From Trichocoleus sp. (GTDB lineage: Bacteria; Cyanobacteriota; Cyanobacteriia; Elainellales; Elainellaceae), in the NCBI GenBank assembly GCA_036702865.1, contig DATNQD010000059.1, positions 434,001 through 498,000 on the forward strand: a DNA stretch of 64,000 bases, read 5' to 3'. The translations under genes were made by a program, and so were the position numbers. Under the pieces are notes generated by a model. The model saw only the letters and a list, made by a program, of their open reading frames with translations. It was not told where the DNA came from and searched no databases. Positions 45,023 through 54,805 of this stretch are shown piece after piece (the stretch's first letter is position 1; each line of letters begins with the position of its first letter).

Positions 45023-48000
45023 ATGACTGCAACGATTCCAACCCTAGCCAGCCAGTATGATCCCTTTGCCACCGAAACAAAGTGGCAGAAGAGTTGGGAA
45101 GCAAACCAGGTTTTCAAGGCAGACCCCGATCGGGGTGGAACTCCCTACTGTATTGTGATTCCGCCGCCCAACGTCACGGGTAGCCTGCATATGGGGCACG
45201 CCTTTAATACGACGCTAATGGATGTGCTGGTGCGCTATCACCGGATGCGGGGTGACAATACGCTCTGCCTGCCCGGAACTGATCATGCCAGTATCGCAGT
45301 CCAAACGATCTTGGAGCGGCAATTGCGCCAGGAAGGCAAAACCCGCAATGACCTGGGACGAGAGCAGTTTCTCGAACGAGCTTGGCAGTGGAAGGCAGAA
45401 TCAGGCGGAACGATCGTCGGTCAGCTTCGCTCGCTGGGGCTGTCGGCCGATTGGACGCGGGAACGCTTCACAATGGACGCCACCCTTTCTAAGGCAGTGG
45501 TAACCGCCTTTACTCAGCTTTATGAAGAAGGGCTGATCTATCGCGGCAGATATCTGGTGAACTGGTGCCCGGCGAGTCAGTCGGCAGTTTCTGATCTAGA
45601 AGTCGAAAATCAAGAAGTGAATGGCAATTTGTGGCACTTCCGCTATCCGTTCACCGATGGGTCAGGCTTTGTGGAAGTGGCAACGACCCGCCCAGAAACG
45701 ATGCTGGGAGATACGGCAGTTGCAGTCAATCCAGAGGACGATCGCTACAAGCATCTCATTGGCAAAACGCTGATGCTGCCGATCATGAATCGGGAAATCC
45801 CGATCATCGGTGATCCATATGTCGATGCCAGCTTTGGAACGGGCTGTGTCAAGGTAACGCCTGCTCATGATCCAAACGACTTCGAGATGGGAATGCGGCA
45901 TAGCCTGGAGTTCATCAACATTCTGAATAAAGACGGCACGCTGAATGAAAATGCCGGAGACTTCCAGGGACAGGATCGCTTCGTTGCCCGTAAAAATGTG
46001 GTGAAGCGACTTGAGGAAGAAGGCTTTCTGGTGCGTGTTGAAGACTATAAGCACACAGTCCCTTACAGCGATCGAGGCAAAGTTCCGGTCGAGCCGCTCC
46101 TCTCAACTCAGTGGTTTGTCAAAATTAAGCCACTGGCAGATCAAGCACTCGATTTTCTGGATAATCAGCACGAACCTGTTTTTGTACCCGAACGCTGGAA
46201 CAAGGTCTACCGCGATTGGCTAGTCAGCCTCAGAGATTGGTGCATCTCGCGCCAGCTTTGGTGGGGGCATCAGATCCCGGCTTGGTATGTGGTGAGTCAG
46301 ACGAATGGCGAAATCACTGACAATACACCTTTTGTTGTGGCTGACAACGAAGCCGAAGCCTGGGACAAAGCCAAAGCTCAGTTTGGCAACGAGATTCAGC
46401 TAGAGCAAGACCCGGATGTGCTCGACACCTGGTTCTCCTCTGGTTTATGGCCCTTCTCCACAATGGGTTGGCCCGAACAAACAAAAGACCTGGAACTCTA
46501 CTACCCCACCTCAACTCTTGTCACGGGCTTTGACATCATCTTTTTCTGGGTGGCGCGGATGACCATGATGGCAGCCCATTTTACTGGAGAGATGCCCTTC
46601 AAGACGGTTTACATCCACGGCTTGGTGCGGGACGAAAACAATAAGAAAATGTCGAAGTCTGCAAACAACGGCATCGATCCCCTGACGCTGATTGCTAAAT
46701 ATGGCACTGATGCGCTGCGCTATACCTTGATTCGGGAAGTTGCCGGAGCCGGACAAGACATTCGTCTGGAATACAACCGCAAAACCGACGAATCAGCCTC
46801 AGTCGAAGCGTCGCGCAATTTCACGAACAAACTGTGGAATGCCTCTCGCTTTGTGATGATGAACCTGGATGGGCAGACCCCAGCTCAACTCGGCTTCCCT
46901 GATCCAGCAGACCTGGAACTGAGCGATCGATGGATTCTCTCTCGCTATCACCAGACCATCCGGCAAACCTGCGCCAATATTGATGCCTATGGTGTAGGCG
47001 AAGCTGCTAAGGGGCTTTATGAGTTCATCTGGGGTGACTTCTGCGACTGGTATATTGAACTGGTCAAATCTCGCCTCCAGCAGCAAGGCTCGGCATCACG
47101 ACGAGTTGCACAGCAAGTCCTGGCACATGTACTGGAAGGAACGCTGCGTCTGCTGCATCCTTTTATGCCTCACATCACTGAGGAGCTTTGGCACACCCTG
47201 GCGCAGGCTGGAGATGACCAATATCTCGCCCTTCAAATTTATCCCTCTGTCGATCCAACCCTGGTTGATCTAGAACTGGAACAGCAGTTTGATTTGATCA
47301 TTGGCACGATCCGCACAATTCGCAACCTGCGGGCAGAGGCAGATATTAAACCTGGGGTGAAAGTACAAACAATTCTGGAAACGGAGGACGATCGAGAGCG
47401 TCATATCCTTGCTGCGGCTCAGCCCTATATCCAAGACCTGGGTAAAGTTGAGCAGCTAACGTTAACTCAGCCCAAACCATTAGTACCAGTCGCACCAATG
47501 TCTCGGATGGCTCAGACGGCTCAGCCTCTTGCTGTGGCTCAAAAATCCGATCGCTATCAGCGGGCTGCGGTCAATCTCGGCCTCATTTTTGTGCTGATTG
47601 TCCTGCTGAAGGTTGTTTATGCCGTGGTTAGCGAAATTAATAGCTTGCTGCTGCTTGCTCCCTTGTTTAAGCTGATTGGTTTTGGCTACTCCACCTGGTT
47701 TGCCTCCAAAAATTTGCTTTGGGCAGAAAAACGTCGGGTACTGGCAGATCAGCTACAGGCAGTTACGGCAGAAGCCTTCGGGCAGTTTGAAGAGGTTGTA
47801 GATTCGATCGTTGAACCTGATGCACCTTCAGACAGGCTGGTCGCTGCGCCCTCGGCCCCACTTGACGGGAAGATGATTGCAGGCGTCGTCGGAACGGTTC
47901 AGGTCTTGATTCCGCTCGCTGGCGTTGTGGATATTGAGGCAATGCGATCGAAGCTTCAGCGAGACTTAAACAAGGTTGAAGCCGAAATTACCTCACTTTC

Positions 48001-48127
48001 TCAGCGACTAGGCAACTCTAAATTTGTAGACAAAGCACCCGCTGATGTGGTCCAAGGAGCACGCGATGCGCTGACAGAAGCCGAGAAACAGGCGGAAATT
48101 CTGCGCGATCGACTGGTCGCCCTTTAG
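45023..48127 (+). CDS. valS: Valyl-tRNA synthetase with C-terminal-region CAAD membrane domain
   Basis: The 1034-aa protein is class I ValRS, with the HIGH-type motif H56-MGH59 and KMSKS at 542-546, the editing domain and the anticodon-binding region (to about residue 800). Between the anticodon domain and the C-terminal coiled coil (about 950-1034) there is an insert (about 815-940) with two membrane helices (about 849-869 and 875-895, [22 protein letters not shown] and [21 protein letters not shown]). That is the CAAD domain, reported in cyanobacterial aminoacyl-tRNA synthetases, where it anchors the enzyme in thylakoid membranes. ValRS without it is about 880-950 aa, so the insert explains the length. 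Confidence 0.96.
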   Translation: MTATIPTLASQYDPFATETKWQKSWEANQVFKADPDRGGTPYCIVIPPPNVTGSLHMGHAFNTTLMDVLVRYHRMRGDNTLCLPGTDHASIAVQTILERQLRQEGKTRNDLGREQFLERAWQWKAESGGTIVGQLRSLGLSADWTRERFTMDATLSKAVVTAFTQLYEEGLIYRGRYLVNWCPASQSAVSDLEVENQEVNGNLWHFRYPFTDGSGFVEVATTRPETMLGDTAVAVNPEDDRYKHLIGKTLMLPIMNREIPIIGDPYVDASFGTGCVKVTPAHDPNDFEMGMRHSLEFINILNKDGTLNENAGDFQGQDRFVARKNVVKRLEEEGFLVRVEDYKHTVPYSDRGKVPVEPLLSTQWFVKIKPLADQALDFLDNQHEPVFVPERWNKVYRDWLVSLRDWCISRQLWWGHQIPAWYVVSQTNGEITDNTPFVVADNEAEAWDKAKAQFGNEIQLEQDPDVLDTWFSSGLWPFSTMGWPEQTKDLELYYPTSTLVTGFDIIFFWVARMTMMAAHFTGEMPFKTVYIHGLVRDENNKKMSKSANNGIDPLTLIAKYGTDALRYTLIREVAGAGQDIRLEYNRKTDESASVEASRNFTNKLWNASRFVMMNLDGQTPAQLGFPDPADLELSDRWILSRYHQTIRQTCANIDAYGVGEAAKGLYEFIWGDFCDWYIELVKSRLQQQGSASRRVAQQVLAHVLEGTLRLLHPFMPHITEELWHTLAQAGDDQYLALQIYPSVDPTLVDLELEQQFDLIIGTIRTIRNLRAEADIKPGVKVQTILETEDDRERHILAAAQPYIQDLGKVEQLTLTQPKPLVPVAPMSRMAQTAQPLAVAQKSDRYQRAAVNLGLIFVLIVLLKVVYAVVSEINSLLLLAPLFKLIGFGYSTWFASKNLLWAEKRRVLADQLQAVTAEAFGQFEEVVDSIVEPDAPSDRLVAAPSAPLDGKMIAGVVGTVQVLIPLAGVVDIEAMRSKLQRDLNKVEAEITSLSQRLGNSKFVDKAPADVVQGARDALTEAEKQAEILRDRLVAL

Positions 48128-48135
48128 AAAAAACA

Positions 48136-48174
48136 CTTCTCCTGGCAAAGAAACAACCATTCTGTCAGGAGAAG
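48136..48174 (-). repeat. 9-bp inverted repeat after valS
   Basis: CTTCTCCTG (48136-48144) and CAGGAGAAG (48166-48174) form a perfect 9-bp inverted repeat with a 21-nt loop. The A run lies on the valS side, so the T-tract geometry fits the minus strand, where no gene needs it. It could still stall or end valS transcription. Confidence 0.55.
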
Positions 48175-48216
48175 AGGATATACTCTTTCTCAAGGATCTG
48201 TTAACCATTTGCGGTA

Positions 48217-48711
48217 ATGTTGCATCTGGCTCAGGTGAAGCGAAAAGACCTTGAGGGCAAGGTCATGTTGAAACTGCTTGCCCAGCAGAAAGGTGACTAT
48301 GCCTGGGTAAGCCTGGATGAAGGGGATAATTGTATTTGGGCAGAAGCCATCGACTACGGCGAGGGGTCACTTGTCCTCGTTGAGGTTTCTTCTGCAAGGG
48401 AAGTTCAACAGATTCAAGATGCGACCCAGTGGGTACTTGACATGGTTGAACAATATTTGACGTTGGGCATTACACCCGCCATCCTACAAGAGGAAATGCA
48501 GCGGGCTGAACAGTGGCGACAGTCGCTGACTCTCAAAAGTCAAGAGCTTGGCAGACGTGCTTTGGAGATGGAAGCGCGGCGAGACCAGATTCAAGAGCTT
48601 GAAGAGAATCTCAAGCAGGAAAAAGAAAAGCTAGAGAGTATGGCAGCTCAGGTGCGTGCTAGCCTTACTGGTTCTGCCAGTCCGTTATCTGAGCCTGAAC
48701 CCGATCGCTAA
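48217..48711 (+). CDS. Conserved cyanobacterial coiled-coil protein
   Basis: The 164-aa protein has an N-terminal beta-rich half (MLKLLAQQKGDYAWVSLDEGDNCIWAEAIDYGEG) and a C-terminal long coiled coil (about 105-150, EMQRAEQWRQSLTLKSQELG, RDQIQELEENLKQEKEKLESM). It ends in a short acidic tail. I recognise the type as a cyanobacterial conserved protein without a known function. It follows valS in the same direction by about 90 bp, and could be cotranscribed. No catalytic motif is visible. Confidence 0.75.
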   Translation: MLHLAQVKRKDLEGKVMLKLLAQQKGDYAWVSLDEGDNCIWAEAIDYGEGSLVLVEVSSAREVQQIQDATQWVLDMVEQYLTLGITPAILQEEMQRAEQWRQSLTLKSQELGRRALEMEARRDQIQELEENLKQEKEKLESMAAQVRASLTGSASPLSEPEPDR

Positions 48712-49031
48712 ACTGTCTACCATAGGGTGGCTTGGGTATCTAGCAGGGTGCTAAAACTGTTGCAATTCCTACTTCAGTACTTTGAAATCTTTTGATTTAG
48801 AGGCTAAACCCTTGACTACTGGAGAACTTGTCAATTAACTTAGCAAGTAAATCACTGCAAACGTGCCAAAATCAAGTAGGGTTGGCTCTACACCGAGTCG
48901 CATCACCTTTAATAGGATAGAACAGCGATAAGGATGTTTTGGATCTCAAAGTACCGTGAAGGCTGCAACCGCCACTGAGTGCAGTCACTCTTGATTCTTT
49001 TTTATTCAATTAATTTCACTGTGAACCTGTA
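48712..49031. other. Non-coding gap before two small genes
   Basis: About 320 bases with no supported gene; AT-rich. It probably holds the promoter for the small proteins at 49032 and 49252. Confidence 0.4.
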
Positions 49032-49220
49032 ATGACGACAACACCTAGTGAGATTACTCAGTGCCTCAACTTAGCAAGAGCACTTGATTTGATCACCTCT
49101 AGTCGAACAATTGGCGGTATTCTATACGTCTACAATGCAACAGGACAGGCAAAGCGCTGGGACAGTTTTGTCTGCGAGTATCCGTTAGAGCGATTACAGG
49201 CAATGGCACGTAAGCTTTAG
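49032..49220 (+). CDS. Small hypothetical protein (62 aa)
   Basis: The 62-aa frame reads as a compact soluble protein: MTTTPSEITQCLNLARALDL, a strand region GGILYVYNATGQAKRWDSF and the terminal helix ERLQAMARKL. There is an ATG start in a non-coding region and no other frame competes with it. It probably is a real small protein, but I cannot place it in a family. It lies just upstream of the 38-aa membrane peptide and scpA, on the same strand. Confidence 0.55.
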   Translation: MTTTPSEITQCLNLARALDLITSSRTIGGILYVYNATGQAKRWDSFVCEYPLERLQAMARKL

Positions 49221-49251
49221 ATATATCTCCTAAAAGCATCCATTTTCTGCA

Positions 49252-49368
49252 ATGAACCTCTCTCCCTTGACTGACCCACTCAATCCTTTGAGTCTCTGGG
49301 TTCCTTTTTTACTGCTGGGATGTATTTTGCTAGCTGCAATTTATTTCGTTCGCGCTAGTCTTAAGTAG
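49252..49368 (+). CDS. Very small single-TM protein (38 aa)
   Basis: The ATG at 49252 opens a 38-codon frame that ends with TAG at 49366-49368. It encodes a polar N-terminus (MNLSPLTDPLNPL), one membrane helix (VPFLLLGCILLAAIYFV) and a short basic C-terminus (RASLK). The organisation, polar start then a single helix, is that of small subunits of photosynthetic and NDH-1 complexes, but I cannot name it. It sits 20 bp before scpA. Confidence 0.5.
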   Translation: MNLSPLTDPLNPLSLWVPFLLLGCILLAAIYFVRASLK

Positions 49369-49388
49369 TCTTCAATCTACGCTGCGCC

Positions 49389-50267
49389 ATGACCCTTTCC
49401 CTGGCACAAAATGCGATCGCTCTACTAATTGACCTGGCAGAACGAGGCGAAATAGACCCGTGGGACGTACAGGTGATTGAGGTCATCGATCGCTTCCTCA
49501 GCAAACTGCAGCCAGTAGAGGTTCTCCCATCTGCTGCTGAATCCGGGCGAGCACCTTACGAAGCTGACCTGTCTCAATCAGGGCAAGCCTTTTTATATGC
49601 TTCAATGCTGCTGTTGCTTAAAGCAGATAGTCTTGCCAGGCTCGAAGCAGGTGCAGCACAGGCAGCGGATGAAGCAGAATTTTTAGAGGAGATTGTCCCC
49701 GGAAATAGCCCTTTACCCCTTCATTTAGAGCGGCGAATTCGGCGGCGGGCTGTTGCTCCTGCGGCTTCCTCGCGTCGCGTAACGCTGCAAGAACTGATTG
49801 CTCAACTGAACTTAATGGCAACGGCGATGGCAGAACAAAAGCCTCGTCGTGCCTTGGCGCGTCGCCCCCGTCCTCATTCGCGCAAGCAAGCCCTACGGAC
49901 GATCGCCCAGTTGGCGCACCAGGAAAACTTATCGGAAGTAGCTGCCCTGCTTGAGCAGTTTCTCGCCGACCATTGGCAAGATATGAGTTCAGGGGCAGAG
50001 TGGCTCGATTTTGAGCAACTGCTGGGGTTGTGGTGTGAAGCTCAGGAGCAATCGTTGTCTAGCCAAGAGCCAGAACTCCAAACTGCTGAATCTCATTCTC
50101 CAGCCGGCAATCGTGTGGGCGTATTTTGGGCACTTCTCTTTCTATCAGCCCAGTCAAAAGTGGAGCTATCGCAAGAAGTGTTCTATCAGGACTTGAAAGT
50201 TCGCAGCCTGACAGAGCCTTCACGTTCTCCAGAATCAGAAGTTCCTGTATTTGTACTACCAGATTGA
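49389..50267 (+). CDS. scpA: Segregation and condensation protein A
   Basis: The 292-aa protein is ScpA, the kleisin of the bacterial SMC complex that folds and segregates the chromosome. The N-terminal element LIDLAERGEIDPWDVQVIEVIDRFLSKL is characteristic, the central region carries FLYASMLLLLKADSLARLE, and the C-terminal winged helix (about 220-290) ends with LFLSAQSKVELSQEVFYQDLKV. It should bridge the SMC heads with ScpB, which is not in this window. The two small genes upstream may be cotranscribed. Confidence 0.9.
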   Translation: MTLSLAQNAIALLIDLAERGEIDPWDVQVIEVIDRFLSKLQPVEVLPSAAESGRAPYEADLSQSGQAFLYASMLLLLKADSLARLEAGAAQAADEAEFLEEIVPGNSPLPLHLERRIRRRAVAPAASSRRVTLQELIAQLNLMATAMAEQKPRRALARRPRPHSRKQALRTIAQLAHQENLSEVAALLEQFLADHWQDMSSGAEWLDFEQLLGLWCEAQEQSLSSQEPELQTAESHSPAGNRVGVFWALLFLSAQSKVELSQEVFYQDLKVRSLTEPSRSPESEVPVFVLPD

Positions 50268-50579
50268 GGCAATTCTCAGGCTAATTTGCTACGTTAATAG
50301 CGAGCCGATTTATTTTTCTTTATTGACTAAAATACCTTTCAATAGAGTCGAGTAGGTCTGATAGATAGAAGTCTGTTTGTCAGAATCAAGTCGGTTTAGG
50401 ATTTAGGGGCACAAGCATTCTCCGGATCATCGTCTCGAAATTTACTGCTCTGTAGAGATTCTGCAAAATTGAGGCTCTATGAGACTGAAAATTAAGAGAG
50501 TATGAAACACTGAAAAGAGCATGCATTCACCGCCATCTAAATCAGCATTCTACAAGCCAGGTAAGAGGGATAGACGTTT
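50268..50579. other. Intergenic region upstream of the nucleotidyltransferase gene
   Basis: About 310 bases with no coding frame of note. The promoter of the sugar-phosphate nucleotidyltransferase gene should be in its right half. Nothing else is seen. Confidence 0.4.
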
Positions 50580-51746
50580 ATGAAAGCCATGATTTTGGCA
50601 GCTGGAAAGGGTACAAGGATTCGTCCCATTACATACACCATCCCTAAACCCATGATTCCGATCTTACAGAAGCCTGTAATGGAATTCCTGCTGGAACTCC
50701 TGCGACAGCACGGGTTTGATCAAATTATGGTCAACGTTAGCCATTTAGCAAACGAAATTGAAAACTATTTTCGCGATGGTCAACGATTTGGGGTACAAAT
50801 TGCCTATTCCTTTGAGGGCAGCATTGTTGACGGTGAGTTGGTCGGTAAGGCGCTAGGTTCTGCTGGAGGAATGCGCCGAATTCAAGACTTTTCCCCATTT
50901 TTTGATGATACGTTTGTTGTGCTGTGCGGTGACGCCTTAATTGACCTTGATTTAAGTGCTGCGGTGAAATGGCATCGCGAAAAAGGAGCGATCGCAACCG
51001 TCATTATGAGACCAGTTCCTCGTGAAACGGTTTCAAGCTATGGTGTTGTGGTGACAGATGAAGAAGGGCGAATTAAGGCATTCCAGGAGAAGCCAGCCGT
51101 TGAAGAGGCGCTTAGCACTGACATCAACACAGGAATTTATATCTTTGAACCAGAAATCTTTAACTATATTCCCTCTGGCGTAGAGTATGACATCGGTAGC
51201 GAACTCTTTCCCAAACTGGTAGAAATAGGTGCTCCCTTCTATGGCATTTCAATGGACTTTGAATGGGTGGACATTGGGAAAGTACCAGACTACTGGCAGG
51301 CAATCCGCGATGTGCTTTTAGGTAAGGTCAAAAATGTTGATATCCCAGGTCATGAAGTGGCACCAGGGATTTACACCGGACTGAATGTAGCTGTCAATTG
51401 GGACAAAGTTCATATTGAGGGGCCCGTTTATATTGGTGGCATGACCCGCATCGAAGATGGAGCCACCATTATTGGTCCGGCAATGATTGGTCCAAGCTGC
51501 CATATCTGCCGCAATGCAACGGTCGATAATAGCGTTATGTTTGAGTATTCTCGGTTAGGAGAGAACGTGCGGCTAGTTGATAAGCTCGTTTTTGGTCGCT
51601 ACTGTGTTGACAAAACCGGAGCCGCGATTGATGTCCAAGCAGCGGCCCTTGACTGGTTGATCACAGATACTCGTCAAACACTTCCAGCTTCACCTCCCGT
51701 CGAGCATCGGGCAATTGTAGAACTTCTCAGTACAAATGGCGGTTGA
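50580..51746 (+). CDS. Sugar-phosphate nucleotidyltransferase with LbH C-terminus
   Basis: The 388-aa protein has the GT-A nucleotidyltransferase core: MILAAGKGTRIRPITYTIPK at the N-terminus, VVLCGDALIDLDL with the metal-binding Asp, and a substrate segment GVVVTDEEGRIKAFQEKP, EFEWVDIGKVPDYWQA-like region. The last 130 residues are a left-handed beta-helix (hexapeptide repeats around GPVYIGGMTRIEDGATIIGPAMIG). It activates a sugar 1-phosphate, probably mannose- or glucose-1-phosphate, as NDP-sugar for cell wall or glycan synthesis; which one cannot be told. A long hairpin region follows (51781-51859). Confidence 0.9.
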   Translation: MKAMILAAGKGTRIRPITYTIPKPMIPILQKPVMEFLLELLRQHGFDQIMVNVSHLANEIENYFRDGQRFGVQIAYSFEGSIVDGELVGKALGSAGGMRRIQDFSPFFDDTFVVLCGDALIDLDLSAAVKWHREKGAIATVIMRPVPRETVSSYGVVVTDEEGRIKAFQEKPAVEEALSTDINTGIYIFEPEIFNYIPSGVEYDIGSELFPKLVEIGAPFYGISMDFEWVDIGKVPDYWQAIRDVLLGKVKNVDIPGHEVAPGIYTGLNVAVNWDKVHIEGPVYIGGMTRIEDGATIIGPAMIGPSCHICRNATVDNSVMFEYSRLGENVRLVDKLVFGRYCVDKTGAAIDVQAAALDWLITDTRQTLPASPPVEHRAIVELLSTNGG

Positions 51747-51780
51747 AATGACCAACAGGTAGGGATTGTACCTGCCCAGC

Positions 51781-51859
51781 CAAATTAGACAGACCGCTTT
51801 GGACGATAGTTTTGGGCAGAGCTGCTCAAGTGCCATCTTCCAAAGTTCTGTCTAATTTG
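51781..51859. repeat. Long imperfect palindrome between convergent genes
   Basis: CAAATTAGACAGA (51781-51793) pairs with TCTGTCTAATTTG (51847-51859), and CTTTGGA (51797-51803) with TCCAAAG (51839-51845). The two arm pairs give about 20 bp of stem with only a 35-nt loop between them. It lies between convergent genes, so a bidirectional terminator is possible, but no T run follows either end. Confidence 0.75.
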
Positions 51860-51913
51860 AGGGTACTGTTCAGTGGCAGATAGCTTGTGAACCAGAAAGG
51901 TCGATCGTGCTAC

Positions 51914-53947
51914 CTAAGCTGGCTGAGGGACTGAACTTGCCACCTCAGTAAACTGGATGATGTCCTGCCGTGGATCAACATAAGCGACCTTAATCTCAAT
52001 ATGATCCCCAACCCCAACTGGACGGCTAAATCGCATTGCCATCTCCAGCCCTAAATCTTCCAGCAATACGAGTCCCAAGTTTTCATACTCTCGTAGCCAG
52101 CGCAGCATCAACGCTTGCCAGGTAACATCAGCATGTCGCCTCAGGTACTCCAGTCCCCAATAGCGATTTGTCTGCCGCTCAACCAGCGTTGCTTCATAAG
52201 CGGTATTACTAACAGACTGAATAAGTTCTTGGGTTTCTTCTGGCGAGAAGGGCAGCGAATCACCTCGCAGATGTGCCTTGATTTGAAAGTGTGCCAGCAA
52301 ATCAGCGTAGCGCCGAATTGGGGAAGTGACTTGCGTATAAGTATTCAGCCCCAGACTAGCGTGACGAGAAGGGGTCGTGCTCACTTCACTCCGAGGCATA
52401 CAGCGGCGAATTGCACAGTCACGAACAGGTCCACCGGGTAGCTGAAGCAGTTCTTCGTCAGAGGGAAGTTCAGGCTGTGCCTGCCCTCGGAAGGGGAGAG
52501 CAAGATGGTGGGCTTCGCCATAACGTCCTGCGACTTCGCCTGCCAAAATCATCATTTCAGCAACCAAACTGCGCGAGGAAGAATTTTCTAACACTTCGAT
52601 CGTAATTTCATCATTACAGACCTTAATCGAAGACTCTGGCATCCGGATACTAATTGCGCCCTGCGACTGCCGCCAAACAGTTCTGCGCTTTGCCCAGGCT
52701 GAAATTGCTTCTATCTCCGGCTCTGCCTGCACCTGTAGCTCCAACATTTCATCTACATCTTCATAGGTGAGACGGTAGGTTGGCTTAATCAGAGTTGGGT
52801 GAATCTCATAAGAGGCAACTGCACCCGCTTCATCTAAAATGACTCCAAAGCTAAGGGCAGTACAAATTGCGCCCTGGTTAAGGCTCATCGGACCCGTTGC
52901 CAACTCTTCCGGAAACATCGGAATCATTCCAGTTGGCATATAAACGGTTGTACAACGACGACGCGCTTCCAGGTCTAACTCATCTCCTGGAGATATCCAG
53001 CGAGTCGGATCAGCAATATGAATCCATAGCCGCTCTTGGCCATCTGGTAGAAACTCGACGCTCAGTCCATCGTCGATTTCACGCGTGCTTTCATCATCGA
53101 TCGTATAGACCTTAAGGTGGGTCAAATCTAATCGATTAGCATCTGGATCGGGCGGCGGGGAAGCGATGTGGCTCTGAGCCATGTCTGTGACCCTACTAGG
53201 GAACTGAATGGGAATTTGACTGCGCCGCAAAAACAAATTTTCGTGAGGGCTCCAGATCTGGAGATCCACTAAAAGCTGAAACGCGGCTGAAGCGGTTTCG
53301 GGTCGCCCTAAAGCCGCCAGCGTTTCGAGAGCCGGAGTGCGATGAGTCGCTTCTTCACCAAATACGGCAAGGCGCTCTAGAGCCTCCAGTCGAGGACGAT
53401 CGCTATATTGCCATTCTACTGGTTCTCCAGCTAAGGCTTGCTGCATCCGCGACAGGAAGCTTTGCCATTCTTGGAATCGCTGTGCCTCAATGGTTGATTG
53501 ATGCTTCAGTTCAGTGACTTGAGCAACCGATCGCGGTTCATAGCGCTCACCCTTTTGCTTAAAGTAGAGCTTATCTTCTGAGAGTAGGTAGTATGCAGCA
53601 TAACAAAGCGAAGGACTTTGGTCAGAGAACAACAGCATCGCCATTGTCTCCGGATCAATCGCCTCATTGTCTTCAACGAGTAATTCCCAGGCAACTTCTA
53701 AGCTTGACGGATCAAGATAGGGTTGGATGGACTGCCAGAAGCCAGAAATTTCCTTCGGCAGGTAACTTTGACCCGTCACAGCGTATGTAATTTGGCGGGG
53801 ATGCAGGGTGTGATTCTGCCCCCGTTCATCAATCGCGATCCAATGCTTTTTGCCTTCGGGTCGATCGACAACTGCTAAGCGGCGTTGCTTCGCCTTGTCA
53901 GCTTGGTCACCTTGCAGGCGAAATTCAACTAAAGTTCCCTTCTCCAT
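51914..53947 (-). CDS. RNase II/R family exoribonuclease
   Basis: With the ATG at 53947 the protein is 677 aa. The RNB catalytic domain contains the metal-binding motif TIDDESTREIDDGLSV at about residue 295-310, HIADPTRWI and AEELATGPMSLNQG-like segments, and LGLNTYTQVTSPIRRYADLLAHFQIK. The C-terminal part contains an S1-like domain. It degrades RNA 3' to 5'; many cyanobacteria have one RNase R/II homologue that processes tRNA and rRNA. An in-frame TTG at 53959 would add four residues. It follows rpsR on the same strand, and may share its transcript. Confidence 0.93.
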   Translation of the reverse strand: MEKGTLVEFRLQGDQADKAKQRRLAVVDRPEGKKHWIAIDERGQNHTLHPRQITYAVTGQSYLPKEISGFWQSIQPYLDPSSLEVAWELLVEDNEAIDPETMAMLLFSDQSPSLCYAAYYLLSEDKLYFKQKGERYEPRSVAQVTELKHQSTIEAQRFQEWQSFLSRMQQALAGEPVEWQYSDRPRLEALERLAVFGEEATHRTPALETLAALGRPETASAAFQLLVDLQIWSPHENLFLRRSQIPIQFPSRVTDMAQSHIASPPPDPDANRLDLTHLKVYTIDDESTREIDDGLSVEFLPDGQERLWIHIADPTRWISPGDELDLEARRRCTTVYMPTGMIPMFPEELATGPMSLNQGAICTALSFGVILDEAGAVASYEIHPTLIKPTYRLTYEDVDEMLELQVQAEPEIEAISAWAKRRTVWRQSQGAISIRMPESSIKVCNDEITIEVLENSSSRSLVAEMMILAGEVAGRYGEAHHLALPFRGQAQPELPSDEELLQLPGGPVRDCAIRRCMPRSEVSTTPSRHASLGLNTYTQVTSPIRRYADLLAHFQIKAHLRGDSLPFSPEETQELIQSVSNTAYEATLVERQTNRYWGLEYLRRHADVTWQALMLRWLREYENLGLVLLEDLGLEMAMRFSRPVGVGDHIEIKVAYVDPRQDIIQFTEVASSVPQPA

Positions 53948-54037
53948 TGGGGTGTGCAATAACTAGGGGTTAAGCGGAAGGAAGTTCCCACTATCCAGCA
54001 TATAAGCAAGACCTCCCAATACCCACACCCAATTCTC

Positions 54038-54253
54038 CTAGCCTTCCTGATTTACAAAAGGCAACAATGCCACAATTCTTGCCCGCTTGATGGCTTGAGT
54101 CAGGTCACGCTGCTGTTTGGCAGTTAAGCCTGTAATGCGCCGGGGCAGGATTTTACCGCGTTCGGTAACGTATTTCCGGAGCAGATCAACGTCTTTGTAA
54201 TCGATCGGATCACCGGGCTTAATAGGAGAAATTCGACGACGAAAGTAAGTCAT
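54038..54253 (-). CDS. rpsR: 30S ribosomal protein S18
   Basis: The 71-aa basic protein is bacterial/plastid-type bS18, with [62 protein letters not shown]. It binds S6 and 16S rRNA in the 30S platform. rpmG lies 48 bp upstream on the same strand and the exonuclease gene lies downstream, making a three-gene cluster rpmG-rpsR-RNase. The start ATG at 54253 gives the usual length. Confidence 0.96.
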   Translation of the reverse strand: MTYFRRRISPIKPGDPIDYKDVDLLRKYVTERGKILPRRITGLTAKQQRDLTQAIKRARIVALLPFVNQEG

Positions 54254-54300
54254 AAGTACTCGTTACGTTTTGTTACTAAAGGAAAATCAGGGTTGAACCG

Positions 54301-54495
54301 TTACTTAGTTTCTTTGTGAGCGGTGTGCTTGTTGCAGTGGGTGCAAAACTTTTTCAGCTCTAATCTTGCCGTTGTGTTACGGCGATTTTTCATTGTAGTG
54401 TAGCGAGAAACCCCATTCGATCGCTTGTCGGGGTTTGTACGACACTCCGTACATTCCAGGGTAATAACAATTCGGACGCCCTTGCTCTTAGCCAT
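54301..54495 (-). CDS. rpmG: 50S ribosomal protein L33
   Basis: The 64-aa protein is bL33 with [19 protein letters not shown] and the C-terminal [17 protein letters not shown]. Two CxxC pairs (CTEC and CTHC) show it is the zinc-binding form (C+), rather than the zinc-free paralogue. It is a part of the 50S E-site region. The gene is the first in the rpmG-rpsR-RNase cluster. The upstream region (54496-54798) should contain the promoter for the cluster. Confidence 0.96.
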   Translation of the reverse strand: MAKSKGVRIVITLECTECRTNPDKRSNGVSRYTTMKNRRNTTARLELKKFCTHCNKHTAHKETK

Positions 54496-54798
54496 ATTCC
54501 TCTCGATTCCCTACCTGGCGACAGATAAACACAAATCCCTATTATTTCATATCAATCCAAGCTTGTGCAAGAAATTATTGTCTTTAACCAAATTTTTTAC
54601 GCAAAGCATTTAGAGGCTGCTACTTTCTGCCCTCTCTCAATTCGGTTAGCTAGGTCAGCATAGAAATGTTTTAAACGCAAAAAGGCGATCCTTCCTATGC
54701 CTGGAATCGATCGCCTGATTCAGAATCAAAACAGAGCGGGTCTGGAGAACGCTTAAGCTCAAGCCAGTCGTACGTCTGTTGAAGTCATCAAGTTGAAG
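54496..54798. other. Promoter region of rpmG cluster and holin terminator
   Basis: About 300 bases upstream of rpmG. It contains the holin terminator at 54679-54716 and presumably the rpmG promoter. No gene is seen. Confidence 0.4.
54679..54716 (-). terminator. Intrinsic terminator for the holin-like gene
   Basis: On the minus strand AGGCGATC (54716-54709) pairs with GATCGCCT (54690-54683), the inner GATTCC and GGAA parts pairing partly. The stem is followed by a T run. It lies about 85 bp past the holin stop. The stem contains the HIP1-like GCGATCG core. Confidence 0.7.
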
Positions 54799-54805
54799 TC
54801 ATTGA
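54778..54805. repeat. 14-bp tandem duplication at the holin stop codon
   Basis: GTTGAAGTCATCAA (54778-54791) is followed by GTTGAAGTCATTGA (54792-54805). The second copy covers the holin stop codon (54799-54801). Confidence 0.7.
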
